This document shows, piece after piece, positions 1 through 8,439 of a stretch of DNA of 64,000 bases. The notes below the pieces were generated by a model. The model ran no database searches. It saw nothing but the letters and a program-made list of their open reading frames with translations, and was not told the origin of the DNA. The translations under genes were made by a program, and so were the position numbers. Source of the DNA: CAVQRB01 sp963715055 (lineage in GTDB: Bacteria > Pseudomonadota > Alphaproteobacteria > Rhodobacterales > Rhodobacteraceae); contig CAVQRB010000002.1 of assembly GCA_963715055.1 (NCBI GenBank), positions 248,001-312,000 of the forward strand, given 5' to 3'. Within the stretch, counting starts at the first letter, position 1; the number at the start of each line of letters is the position of its first letter.

Positions 1-660
1 GGCGGGGGTTGCGCCCGAAGTGCTGTTGCCGCGGCCGCACGCGAAGCGATCTCGAACGGATCTCCACAGTTCATCTCCCTGCAACCGCAGGAACTTCTCG
101 ACACCGAAGGCGTCCGCCCCGGCGAGACCCGCGACGGCGTGAAATACGCGCGCAACGGGTGCCCCTCCCGTGGCACAATGGATGTCTTCGTGGAACCAGT
201 CTTGCCGTTGCCGCATCTGACCATCTGCGGCACGGGTCTCGTGGCCCTGGCGCTGGCGGAACTTGCCGACCGCTTGGACTTTGCGGTGACACTTCGCGTC
301 GCGGACGGCGTGAACGCCGGCATCGATGCGCATCCCTTGCAGGTCGGTTTCGCGATGACCGACCCGGGCTTCGTCGTCGTGGCGACACAAGGCCAGGGCG
401 ACATGGCTGCCCTGAAGGCCGCGCTCCGCTCGAACGCCCGCCATATCAGTTTTGTCGGCAGCCGGAAGAAGTTCCAGTCCATCGCCACCCGCCTGACGAC
501 CGAAGACCCCGGATATGCGGCAGCCCTTGCCCGCGTGAAGGCGCCCGCCGGTCTCGACATAAACGCCATCACGCCAGACGAGATCGCGCTCTCTATCCTC
601 GCCGACATCACGAAGGTGCGACGCGCCCGCATCGGCGGTCGGGAGCAGCACGATGGGTAG
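1..660 (+). CDS. XdhC/CoxF-family molybdenum hydroxylase accessory protein (5' end outside window)
   Basis: The reading frame is open from base 1, so the N-terminus lies upstream. The first visible residues (GGGCARSAVAAAAREAI) fit the GC-x-V-x-AAREA segment of the XdhC/CoxI N-terminal domain, and CPSRGTMDVFVEPVLP fits the conserved end of that domain. A Rossmann-type C-terminal domain follows, starting at LTICGTGLVALALAE, with FVGSRKK further on and an ending IDINAIT-like stretch (LDINAITPDEIALSILADI). XdhC-type proteins bind molybdenum cofactor and help mature xanthine dehydrogenase or CO-dehydrogenase-type hydroxylases. A CoxG gene follows 205 bases downstream, so this is probably the end of a cox-like operon. 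Whether the substrate is CO or another compound cannot be told without the catalytic subunits. Confidence 0.85.
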   Translation, partial: GGGCARSAVAAAAREAISNGSPQFISLQPQELLDTEGVRPGETRDGVKYARNGCPSRGTMDVFVEPVLPLPHLTICGTGLVALALAELADRLDFAVTLRVADGVNAGIDAHPLQVGFAMTDPGFVVVATQGQGDMAALKAALRSNARHISFVGSRKKFQSIATRLTTEDPGYAAALARVKAPAGLDINAITPDEIALSILADITKVRRARIGGREQHDG

Positions 661-865
661 CAGGCCCTCAAGCCTCGAGCCGGACCGCGAGACGGAACCG
701 GACGCGCAGGTGCCATCTCACCCACTTTCCCAGGTTGTGGTCACGAGTGCGCTTCAGGCGCTCTTCAGGCGCACCTGCCGGAAACTGCCACCACCAATGA
801 CCAAGGAGCATGCATCGCTCCTGTCGACGATCAAATTTCCCTGTTGCTGACCGAAGGAACTAACC

Positions 866-1318
866 GTGGAACTCAAGGACGAAATCATCATCAATGCACC
901 GCAGTCCGTGGTCTATGCCGCCCTGAACGATCCGGAGGTGCTGAAACAATGCATTCCGGGCTGTGAGGAACTGGTCAAGCACTCCGACACCGACCTCGAA
1001 GCGAAAGTCGTCCTGAAGATTGGCCCGGTGAAGGCGAAGTTCGGCGGGACGGTCACCCTCAACCCCGATGCCCCGCCCGAGCGGTTTTCGCTCACGGGCG
1101 AAGGCAATGGCGGTGCTGCGGGTTTCGCGAAAGGCGGCGCATCGGTCGTCCTCGAACCGCATCCCGAAGGCACTCTTCTGCGCTACGAGGCAAAGGCGGA
1201 AATCGGTGGAAAGCTCGCCCAACTTGGCAGCCGCCTCATTCAGGGTACGGCAAAGAAACTGGCAGGCACGTTCTTCCAGAATTTCGCCAAATATGTGGGA
1301 GAAGACGCAGCGGTCTAG
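866..1318 (+). CDS. coxG: CoxG-family SRPBCC protein (carbon monoxide dehydrogenase subunit G type)
   Basis: This 150-residue protein starts at a GTG with GAAGGAAC just upstream. It begins MELKDEIIINAPQSVVYAAL, the typical opening of CoxG/SRPBCC lipid-pocket proteins, and continues with the family pattern around IPGCEEL and KIGPVKAKFGGTV; the C-terminal helix runs through QLGSRLIQGTAKKLAGTFF. The length is normal for CoxG, around 150 residues. CoxG members are thought to help recruit or mature molybdenum hydroxylases at the membrane. Its position behind an XdhC/CoxF gene supports that role. The 205 bases between the two genes hold no convincing gene. Confidence 0.85.
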   Translation: MELKDEIIINAPQSVVYAALNDPEVLKQCIPGCEELVKHSDTDLEAKVVLKIGPVKAKFGGTVTLNPDAPPERFSLTGEGNGGAAGFAKGGASVVLEPHPEGTLLRYEAKAEIGGKLAQLGSRLIQGTAKKLAGTFFQNFAKYVGEDAAV

Positions 1319-1374
1319 TCAGGCTGTCGGTAGGCTTCCTCGGTCATTGCTGACGTGCAGCAGGCGACCCGATG

Positions 1375-1578
1375 TCAGGTACCCGTGCGGCGGTGCCTGC
1401 TGCCGTTGAGCCCGTCAATCTCGGACACAAGGCCGTCGAGACGCTCTGCAAGATAGTCGAGATCAGGATGCGCGGCCGCCGGATCTCTTTTTTGGACGGA
1501 CACCAGAAACAGGGAAAGGTCTGCCAGCACGGATCGTGCTTCATCGATGGCGTGTTTGCAGTCTTTGTGCATTTCCAA
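1375..1578 (-). CDS. small hypothetical acidic protein
   Basis: This 67-residue frame starts MEMHKDCKHAIDEARSV and reads as a plausible soluble helical protein, with DEARSVLADLSLFLVS and LDYLAERLDGLVSEIDGL having helical hydrophobic spacing. It ends in a basic tail. No family is recognised. It lies between coxG (convergent) and the response-regulator gene (same strand). A longer 96-residue frame also covers the region on the same strand, but its composition (repeated Cys, Trp, Pro) looks non-coding. The evidence is composition only, so the call is tentative. Confidence 0.4.
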   Translation of the reverse strand: MEMHKDCKHAIDEARSVLADLSLFLVSVQKRDPAAAHPDLDYLAERLDGLVSEIDGLNGSRHRRTGT

Positions 1579-1670
1579 TAATCCAGACCAACTTCTTGGG
1601 GACAGATATGTGCCATTAGCACATTATACAACATGCCATTTGCGACATTGGTTGGCTTTTTTCGGATGGT

Positions 1671-2039
1671 TCAGCGCACCACAGATGACAGGATCTTGAG
1701 CAACTCGATTTTTCGGAAAGGCTTTTGAAGAAAGCGTACTGTGCCGCTGACCTCACCGATGGCCTTGGTGATTTCGATGGAGAATTTGCCGCCGCCTGAA
1801 ATAAGTACCACCGGGACATCCGGCATCTTTTCGGCGATTGCATCAAGGACCGGCACGGTATCGTCGCTGCCCAACCAGAAATCCACGATGATCGCCGAGT
1901 AGGGCTTTTTCTTCTCGATACATTCCAGCGACCGCCTGAGGTCGTTGATTGCCTTCACCTCATATCCGGCCTTGTGCAGCATGCGCTTGGTCATGTCGCA
2001 AAAGCCCAGATCATCATCGATCAGAAGTATTGCCGCCAT
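1671..2039 (-). CDS. single-domain response regulator (receiver only)
   Basis: A stand-alone receiver domain of 122 residues. It has the acidic pocket Asp8-Asp9 in ILLIDDD, the phosphoacceptor Asp53 in AIIVDFW, and the conserved Lys106 in FLQKPF. No output domain follows, so it probably works by protein-protein contact or as a phosphate sink. Its start lies inside the MarR-family gene, overlapping it by 26 bases in another frame, so the two should be co-transcribed and perhaps translationally coupled. A hybrid histidine kinase is encoded divergently about 700 bases away and is a candidate phosphodonor, but nothing in the sequence proves the pairing. Confidence 0.85.
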   Translation of the reverse strand: MAAILLIDDDLGFCDMTKRMLHKAGYEVKAINDLRRSLECIEKKKPYSAIIVDFWLGSDDTVPVLDAIAEKMPDVPVVLISGGGKFSIEITKAIGEVSGTVRFLQKPFRKIELLKILSSVVR

Positions 2040-2478
2040 TATCCCCGGGTTCGCTCATCTCGGTGCGCAACACGAGGTTCCGCACGAATCTCTTGAACTG
2101 CTCACGCTCTCGCTGTGGTTGAGATTCCATGTAATCTACCACCCGGAGGATAGGATCTTCCGCCATTTTGGCAATCCCTTTCGGCGTGAGAGACAAGAGT
2201 TTGCTGCGTGCATCCTGGGGATTCGACCTCTGGCAGACCAATCCGCGCCGCACCAGCGTATTGATCGCCCGCACCACCGGTGCATGTGTCACCCCGAGAA
2301 ATCCGCTGATCTTGCTCATGGTGCACCCCTGATCCTCGACCGTCGCCAGATACCGAAGGATGGACCATTGCAGGGGTTGTATCTCGCCGGACCCCTTCAT
2401 CGCATAAATATCGCGGACGAGCTTCTCCATGAGCATCGCCGCAGCGTAGGTGCTCCTGCGGTCGTTTGTATCGTTCAT
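2014..2478 (-). CDS. MarR-family transcriptional regulator
   Basis: A 154-residue winged-helix regulator of MarR type. LQWSILRYLATVEDQGCTMSKISGFLG is the core helix region, THAPVVRAINTLVRRGLV is the recognition helix, and the wing QRSNPQDARSKLLSLTPKG carries the expected D-x-R. I chose the ATG at 2478, preceded by a GAGGGG stretch, over a TTG 45 bases upstream. MarR proteins usually repress their own gene and neighbours until a small ligand binds. The 3' end overlaps the receiver gene, and the histidine kinase is divergent across about 250 bases. The ligand cannot be inferred. Confidence 0.85.
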   Translation of the reverse strand: MNDTNDRRSTYAAAMLMEKLVRDIYAMKGSGEIQPLQWSILRYLATVEDQGCTMSKISGFLGVTHAPVVRAINTLVRRGLVCQRSNPQDARSKLLSLTPKGIAKMAEDPILRVVDYMESQPQREREQFKRFVRNLVLRTEMSEPGDNGGNTSDR

Positions 2479-2732
2479 GAACCAGAAACCCCTCAACCAG
2501 AACTGCCGAGCATCCAACGACAATTCATGGCAATCATGAAGAGGCTTTCGAACAATCGGCGGAATGACGCAAACAAATCAGCGTTCAAACTATTATGTTT
2601 CATTAGCTTATGTTTGGAAGCTATGCATCTTCCAGAAAATAGAAGCGTGTTCGAAGCACATCGTTCGACATCCATCCTGCGCAGCACTAGTGTTTCCACG
2701 CGGCAATCCGACTTTCCCCAATCCGAGGCACT

Positions 2733-4907
2733 ATGACCGTCGTCTTGCAACTCATCGAGAACATCCTTCTGCTGGGCTTCATGGGCGTCGGCTTCTACGT
2801 CGTGCAAAAAAATGAACACCGCCTTGGATGGCCCGTTTTCAGCGGGTTGCATGGCCTCTTGTTCGGCCTGGTCGCCTTTCTCGTCACATCGACACCTGTC
2901 AGCCTTCCCGATGGGGCCACGGTCGATGCCCGCGCCGCGCCGGTCCTGCTGGCGGGCGCCATCGCAGGACCGCTCGGGGGGTTGATCGCGGCCATCCTCG
3001 GCGGCATCGCTCGTGGCTTGGTCGGCGGTCATTTCGCGCCGTCGGGCATGGTCGTCTATTTCGTCTACGCGGGATTTGGCGTCCTGCTGCGGCATCTAGG
3101 GCTAGTTGATCTGGCACGTCTTTCGAGCCCGCGGTCCACCGGCTTCATTTTGGGTGCTTCCTTTGTCGCCGCCGCCTGCATGTATTTCCTGATCGCACCC
3201 GAAGAGCGGGCGCTGCACTGGCTCAGGAACGACCTGCCCTACATTTTTCTCGCCAATGCCCTGTCAATTGCCTTCGGGATTGTCGTCCTGTGCGTTGCCA
3301 TCGGTTTTCTGCGCAAGGAAGCCGACAGCCTTGCTGCGAACGAAACCCTGCGGCTGGCAAAGACCGCCGGAGGCTTCGGCATCTGGGACTTCGATATTGC
3401 AAGTGGTGCGCTCAAATGGGACAGCAAATCTGCTGAACTGCACGGATTTGACGCCTCGGATTTTACGGGTGTTTTCGATGACTGGGCCCGCAACATCCAC
3501 CCGGACGACATCGGTCCGACCCAGGACAAATTTGTCGAGGCGCTTGCGGCTGGTGACGTTTTTGATGTGGAATACCGCGTCTTGCTGCCGGACGGCCGGC
3601 AGAACACGATCAAGGGGGATGCGGTCATCGTCCGGGACCGCAACGGCAAGGCCGTGCGGGTCGTGGGCACGAACATCGACCTGACCGAAGCCAGAAGCAC
3701 AGAAGTGAAGCTTGCCGAGGCCAGATCGATGGCCGTTCAGGCGCAGAAATTCGACACCATAGGCCAGATGACCGGAGGTGTCGCACATGATTTCAACAAT
3801 CTTCTCGCAGTGATCATGGGCAATCTCGAACTTCTGCAGGACGAAGTGGATGAAACCGACGTCGACAAAAAGGAAATGCACACGCTGATCGACGCCAGTA
3901 TCGAGGCGACCAAGCGCGGCGCCGGGCTGACCCAGAACATGCTGGCCTACGCCCGCAAGGCAAGGTTGAGTCCGGTGCTTGTGGACCTCAACGAAGTCGT
4001 GCGCGAGACGCAAACCTGGATCGGGAGGACCATCGAAAGCCGGATCGTCATCCAGACGGTTCTGCAGGCGGGTCTCTGGCCGATCATGGCCGACAGGAGT
4101 TCGCTCCAGAGCGCCTTGGTGAACCTGCTGGTCAACGCCCGCGACGCCATCGACGGTTCCGGCAAGATGACAATCGAAACGAGCAACACGCGGGTGGATG
4201 AAGAATATGTCGACGAGCGCGGCGAGGACATTCTGCCGGGGCGCTACGTCATGCTCGCCGTCACGGATACCGGCAGGGGAATTCCCTCCGATATGCTTGA
4301 ACAGATCTTCGACCCTTTCTTCACGACAAAGGATGTGGGCAAGGGCTCCGGTCTCGGCTTGTCGATGGTTCAGGGGTTCGTCAAACAGTCCGGCGGGGCC
4401 GTCCGTGTCTATTCGGAGCATGGCTTGGGCACCTGTTTCAAACTCTACTTTCCCGTTGCCCCAGAGTCGGCACGCGAAAACCCACAGGAAGAACCCGCGA
4501 AAAGACGGCCGCGGGCTGAGCCGTCCGGAAACAGCATCCTGCTGGTGGAGGATCGCGAGGAAGTCATCCTGGTGCTGCAAAAGACGCTTGTCGCTGCAGG
4601 CTACGACGTGGTTACCGCATGCAACGGCGACGAAGGTCTTGAGGTCTTTCGCAAGCAACGGCCATTCGATCTTGTCATCACCGATATTGTCATGCCGGGC
4701 GAGCTGCAGGGCCCATCGATGGCGCGCAAGATCCGCGAGATCGATCCCGGTATGAAGTTCATCTTCCTGTCGGGCTACGCAAGCGAAGCGACGGTTCATG
4801 GCAACGGGCTGACAGCCGAAGACATCCGACTGATGAAACCGATCTCCCGAAACGCCCTGCTCGACGCCGTCAGCAAATGCCTCGCGGCACCGGCAGCAAA
4901 AGGCTGA
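2733..4907 (+). CDS. LytS-like 5TM hybrid sensor histidine kinase with C-terminal receiver
   Basis: A 724-residue protein. Residues about 1-195 are hydrophobic with the glycine-rich pattern of a 5TMR-LYT-type sensor (IAGPLGGLIAAILGGIARGLVGG). A PAS domain follows at about 203-320 (WDFDIASGALKWDS; RVVGTNIDLTEA). The dimerisation/phosphoacceptor helix carries His352 in GGVAHDFNN. The ATPase domain has the N box around Asn468, DTGRGIP at about 512 and GKGSGLGLS near 536. The receiver at about 600-720 has phosphoacceptor Asp651 (ITDIVMPG) and Lys702. All residues for autophosphorylation and internal relay are present. The downstream partner is unknown; a MarR/receiver pair sits divergently upstream. 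Confidence 0.92.
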   Translation: MTVVLQLIENILLLGFMGVGFYVVQKNEHRLGWPVFSGLHGLLFGLVAFLVTSTPVSLPDGATVDARAAPVLLAGAIAGPLGGLIAAILGGIARGLVGGHFAPSGMVVYFVYAGFGVLLRHLGLVDLARLSSPRSTGFILGASFVAAACMYFLIAPEERALHWLRNDLPYIFLANALSIAFGIVVLCVAIGFLRKEADSLAANETLRLAKTAGGFGIWDFDIASGALKWDSKSAELHGFDASDFTGVFDDWARNIHPDDIGPTQDKFVEALAAGDVFDVEYRVLLPDGRQNTIKGDAVIVRDRNGKAVRVVGTNIDLTEARSTEVKLAEARSMAVQAQKFDTIGQMTGGVAHDFNNLLAVIMGNLELLQDEVDETDVDKKEMHTLIDASIEATKRGAGLTQNMLAYARKARLSPVLVDLNEVVRETQTWIGRTIESRIVIQTVLQAGLWPIMADRSSLQSALVNLLVNARDAIDGSGKMTIETSNTRVDEEYVDERGEDILPGRYVMLAVTDTGRGIPSDMLEQIFDPFFTTKDVGKGSGLGLSMVQGFVKQSGGAVRVYSEHGLGTCFKLYFPVAPESARENPQEEPAKRRPRAEPSGNSILLVEDREEVILVLQKTLVAAGYDVVTACNGDEGLEVFRKQRPFDLVITDIVMPGELQGPSMARKIREIDPGMKFIFLSGYASEATVHGNGLTAEDIRLMKPISRNALLDAVSKCLAAPAAKG

Positions 4908-4980
4908 TACCGAGGATGGGTGCCATGTGGCTGTTTTGGTATCTGCCGGAGTGGCACAGTGAACTGAGCGCGCAGGTTTG

Positions 4981-6456
4981 ATGACGGTGCAGCCGCTTCG
5001 ACGCCTGATCTGGATGGCCGTGGCGCTCGCGATGATCGCCTCCTCGCTTGCCTTTCTCGAAGGCTATCGTTCCGGCGTGGAGCGCAAACCGCTGCTGACC
5101 GGGCAAACGCCGGCGACGCTCTACACGCATGCCCGGAGTGATGGCCCGCTGGTGGTGGTAGCACATGGATTTGCGGGCTCGCGGCAGATGATGGAGGCCT
5201 ATGCGCTGACGCTGGCGCGCGCCGGCTATCGTGTCGTCGCTTTCGACTTCGAGGGACATGGGCGCAATCCCGTCCCAATGCAGGGCGACGTGACGGCAAT
5301 CGACGGGACGACGCAGCGGCTCGTCGAGGAGACCAACCGGGTCGTGGCAATGGCGCTGTCGGAAACCGGCTGGATCGGCCCCGTCGCGTTGATCGGCCAT
5401 TCGATGGCCTCCGACATCATCGTAAGGGCCGCGCTGGCCAACCCGAGGATCGGTCCGCTCATCGCCATCTCCATGTTCTCGCAGGCGGTGGACGCGGTGC
5501 ATCCGCCCGATCTCCTCATTATCTCGGGACAATGGGAAACGCGGTTGCGTGCAGAAGCCCTGCGGGCGGTGCAGCTGATCGATCCGGACGCAGGTGAAAA
5601 CCGGACGGTGACAGGCCCTGGGTCAATCCGGCGTGCCGTTGTGGCGCCCTATGTCGAACATGTCGGCGTTCTCTACAGCGCGACGGCGTTACGCGAAACC
5701 CAGGCCTGGCTCGACCGCGCCTATGCCCGCGAACCGGGCAGCAAGGCGCCTGCGTCAACCGGGCTCTGGATCGCTTTGTTGCTGGCAGGCATCGTGCTTC
5801 TCGGGCGTCAGCTTTTCAGCGCCCCGAAGCCCCGGGCAGCCGCCACGTCTCCTTCCGGACGAAGCTTCTGGATCGGGCTCGCGCTTCCGGCAATTGCGGC
5901 GCCCTTGATCGCCGTCCGGGTCGACACCGACATTTTGCCGGTGCTGGTGGCCGACTATCTCGCCCTGCACCTGCTGATCTACGGCGTTCTGCAAGGCTTG
6001 GTCCTGTCGGCGGCCGGGTTCAGGCTTGCCCGTCTCCACCTCGCCCCCGCCGCCCTGCTGGTTCTGTTCTGTCTGTGTGTATTCGGTCTGGCGCTTGACC
6101 GCTACGTCGCGAGCTTCATTCCCACTGGCACGCGACTGCTGGTCTTCGCAGGCGTGCTGCCGGGCGCGCTCGCTTTCATGCTCTGCGACACCCTGATGGG
6201 AACCGGCGCCGCGATCTGGCGCCGTCTGGTGCTCCGCATCGGTTTTCTGACTTCGCTGATCATCGCGGTGATGCTGGACCCCGAGCGGCTCATGTTCGTT
6301 CTGCTCATACTGCCGGTCATCCTGCTCTATTTCGCCGTCTTCGGCACCATCGCGCGTCCCGTCACCTTGCGCGCAGGCACCAGCACGGCGGGCCTCGCCC
6401 TCGGCATCGTACTGGCCTGGTCCATCGCCGCGGCCTTTCCGGTCTTTGCACCCTGA
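4981..6456 (+). CDS. membrane-anchored alpha/beta hydrolase with C-terminal multi-TM domain
   Basis: A 491-residue protein. An N-terminal membrane anchor (about residues 9-26) precedes an alpha/beta hydrolase domain: oxyanion motif AHGFAGS, FDFEGHG, and nucleophile elbow GHSMA with Ser near residue 141. A likely catalytic His lies in PYVEHVGVLYS. From about residue 255 to the end there are seven or so hydrophobic segments, so the hydrolase domain is fused to a polytopic membrane domain. The substrate is unknown; family relatives act on esters, lipids or peptides. A TTG at 4978 is an alternative start. It follows the histidine kinase by 73 bases on the same strand. Confidence 0.75.
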   Translation: MTVQPLRRLIWMAVALAMIASSLAFLEGYRSGVERKPLLTGQTPATLYTHARSDGPLVVVAHGFAGSRQMMEAYALTLARAGYRVVAFDFEGHGRNPVPMQGDVTAIDGTTQRLVEETNRVVAMALSETGWIGPVALIGHSMASDIIVRAALANPRIGPLIAISMFSQAVDAVHPPDLLIISGQWETRLRAEALRAVQLIDPDAGENRTVTGPGSIRRAVVAPYVEHVGVLYSATALRETQAWLDRAYAREPGSKAPASTGLWIALLLAGIVLLGRQLFSAPKPRAAATSPSGRSFWIGLALPAIAAPLIAVRVDTDILPVLVADYLALHLLIYGVLQGLVLSAAGFRLARLHLAPAALLVLFCLCVFGLALDRYVASFIPTGTRLLVFAGVLPGALAFMLCDTLMGTGAAIWRRLVLRIGFLTSLIIAVMLDPERLMFVLLILPVILLYFAVFGTIARPVTLRAGTSTAGLALGIVLAWSIAAAFPVFAP

Positions 6457-6471
6457 GCAAACCGCGCCGGT

Positions 6472-7305
6472 CTAGTGACTCATCAGCACCGGAATGCGCG
6501 CCCTCAATGCGATGTCATGGGTCACGCCACCGATCAGACCTTCGCGCAGCGGCGAATGCTCATAGGCGCCCATAACCAGCAGGCTCGCCCCCACAGAATC
6601 GCAATGATCTACCAGCGTATCGGCGATCGAACGGTTGCCCCGCGCCAATTCGGTCATTGTGACCTTGACCTCGTGCCGGTCGAGCACAGTGCGCACATCT
6701 ATCCCCGGCAAGGAGCCGACCAAAGGCGAGCGGCCGACAGAAACGATCTCCACGGTCTCCTCGGCTTCGAGAAGCTGCATTGCATCCGCCAGCGCCCGCG
6801 AGGCGGCGCGCCCGCCGTCCCAAGCGACAACTGCCCGTGCGCCGAACAGCGTTCCCTTGAAATTCGCCGGGAAGATGATCACCGGTCGCCCGCTGTCGAA
6901 GGTCACCCGGTCCGGGTAGATCTCGATATGTGACTGCCCGTATTCGGCGCTTGTCTCATGCATTCCCAGAACCGTGATGTCATATAGCCGGGCATAGCCG
7001 GCGACGGTCCGCTGGACCGGACCGCCACTGTCGATCCAATGCAGCTTTTCTGCCGGAACCTGTGCACAGATCCGGTCGAATTTCTCGCGGATCTCGGCAT
7101 GTGATCGCTCCGCGACCTCTAGGATGGCCGCCTGCACCTTCTTCGGCATCCAGGGCTTGATCTGATGCGAGAGGCTGGAGCCGCCATGCGCGAAAAGCCC
7201 GGTCAGATGCGCGTCATAATGCTGCTGCATCAGGACAGCCCCGTTGAGCGCTGCTTCCGATCCCGGCAGACCGTTATAGGCAACAAGTATGTTCTTGATG
7301 GTCAT
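6472..7305 (-). CDS. tandem-domain universal stress protein
   Basis: A 277-residue protein starting MTIKNILVAYNG with GGAG eight bases upstream. It holds two USP folds: the first begins at the start and the second near GARAVVAWDGGRAASRAL. The second ends LVMGAYEHSPLREGLIGGVTHDI, close to the G-x2-G-x9-G-S/T ATP-binding motif of UspA/UspFG-type proteins, although the final Ser/Thr position reads as Thr-His. The function is a general stress or energy-state response in the cytoplasm. It is the last gene of the minus-strand run that starts at tctC and lies 26 bases behind the PanE-like gene. Confidence 0.88.
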   Translation of the reverse strand: MTIKNILVAYNGLPGSEAALNGAVLMQQHYDAHLTGLFAHGGSSLSHQIKPWMPKKVQAAILEVAERSHAEIREKFDRICAQVPAEKLHWIDSGGPVQRTVAGYARLYDITVLGMHETSAEYGQSHIEIYPDRVTFDSGRPVIIFPANFKGTLFGARAVVAWDGGRAASRALADAMQLLEAEETVEIVSVGRSPLVGSLPGIDVRTVLDRHEVKVTMTELARGNRSIADTLVDHCDSVGASLLVMGAYEHSPLREGLIGGVTHDIALRARIPVLMSH

Positions 7306-7331
7306 TCTGTTCTCCTGCCCTCTTCCTTCAC

Positions 7332-8309
7332 TCAATAAAGCCCTGCGGTTTTGGCGCGGAGTTTGGTGAGGGCTGTGACGGTGTCGATGGTGGGGGTTGG
7401 GGTGTCGGTGATGCGGCCCAACTCCTGCACGGAGCCGATGAGCGCGTCGATCTCCATGGGGCGTCCGGCGTCGAGATCCTGCAGCATGGAGGTGCGATGC
7501 GCGCCGACGGCAGCGCCCCCGTCGATGCGGCGCTCGACGTCGATGGGGAACTTCACGCCGAGCTTTTCGGCGATCGCCTGCGCCTCGAGCATCATGCCGC
7601 GCGCCACCGCCCGCGTGCCGGGATCGGTGCAGAGCACGTCGAGCGTGGCATGGGTCAAGGCCGAGATCGGGTTGAAGCTGAGGTTGCCCCAGAGCTTGAC
7701 CCAGATCTCGTCGCGCAACCGCGGCCGCACCGGCGCCTTCAGCCCGGCGGCAGACAGCGCCTGAGACAGTGCCATCGCCCGCTCGGACTTCGACCCATCC
7801 GGCTCGCCCAGCGAAAACCGGTTGCCCTCGATGTGCCGGATCACACCGGGCTCGGAGACTTCGGCCGCCGGATAGACCACGCAGCCCAGCACCCGGTCGG
7901 GACCGAAGCCCTCCCACTGCGCGTCTCCGGGATCGACCGAGGCCAGCCGCGTGCCCTCGAGCGCCCCGCCGATCTTGTGGAAATACCACCAGGGCACGCC
8001 GTTGACCCCGCTCACGACCGTGGTCCGATCCCCGATCAAGGGCTGCATCCGTCGCACCAGGGGGGGTACCGAATGCGCCTTCAGCGTCACGATCACATAG
8101 TCCTGCGGGCCCAGCACGCCCGGATCCTCACTGGCCGTCACCGGCACCGTCACCGGATCCGCGCCCTCCTCCTCGAGCGTGAGCCCGCGCGCCTGCATCG
8201 CCGCCAGATGCGGACCGCGCGCCACCAGGCTCACGTCAGCCCCGGCCTGCGCCAGCTTCACCCCCATGTAGCCGCCGATGGCGCCCGCCCCGAATATGCA
8301 GATCTTCAT
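7332..8309 (-). CDS. 2-dehydropantoate 2-reductase family (PanE/ApbA-like) oxidoreductase
   Basis: A 325-residue NADP-dependent reductase. The N-terminal Rossmann motif is GAGAIGGYMG, followed by TLKAH, the conserved Lys segment, and the C-terminal catalytic segment EIWVKLWGNLSFNPISALTHA. The family reduces ketopantoate or other 2-keto acids to 2-hydroxy acids. Its placement in an operon with a carboxylate transporter and a CoA ligase suggests catabolism of an imported 2-oxo or 2-hydroxy acid rather than pantothenate synthesis, but that is inference from context. A 130-base gap with a hairpin separates it from the CoA-ligase gene upstream. Confidence 0.85.
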   Translation of the reverse strand: MKICIFGAGAIGGYMGVKLAQAGADVSLVARGPHLAAMQARGLTLEEEGADPVTVPVTASEDPGVLGPQDYVIVTLKAHSVPPLVRRMQPLIGDRTTVVSGVNGVPWWYFHKIGGALEGTRLASVDPGDAQWEGFGPDRVLGCVVYPAAEVSEPGVIRHIEGNRFSLGEPDGSKSERAMALSQALSAAGLKAPVRPRLRDEIWVKLWGNLSFNPISALTHATLDVLCTDPGTRAVARGMMLEAQAIAEKLGVKFPIDVERRIDGGAAVGAHRTSMLQDLDAGRPMEIDALIGSVQELGRITDTPTPTIDTVTALTKLRAKTAGLY

Positions 8310-8360
8310 ATGCCGTCCCTCTCCCGATCCGTCCCGACCAGACGCCCGGCCCTTCTTTTG

Positions 8361-8400
8361 GCCTCAAATATCCCGGGGAGCGCGAGGGGCTGGCCCCTCG
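8361..8400. repeat. intergenic motif: AAATATCCCGG box plus 8-bp-stem hairpin
   Basis: Between the CoA ligase and the PanE-like gene lies a perfect inverted repeat CGAGGGGC/GCCCCTCG (8383-8390 and 8393-8400). Next to it is the string CCCGGGATATTTGAGGCC, read on the minus strand. I remember this combination as a frequent unannotated intergenic element in Rhodobacterales genomes, but I cannot verify that here. On the minus strand the hairpin could slow polymerase or protect mRNA; there is no T-run after it, so it is not a classical terminator. Confidence 0.5.
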
Positions 8401-8439
8401 TTCCCGCCCGTCTCACCCCGCACGCGCGCCGCGACAGGC

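Noticed and set aside
653..850. 65-residue frame overlapping the end of the XdhC gene
   Set aside because: Its composition is random-looking, it has no domain, and it sits in the gap before coxG, which has its own ribosome-binding site.
2593..2615. Direct repeat TTATGTTT (2593-2600 and 2608-2615) in the MarR/kinase divergent promoter
   Set aside because: Spacing and symmetry do not form a clear MarR site; it may be chance in an AT-richer promoter.
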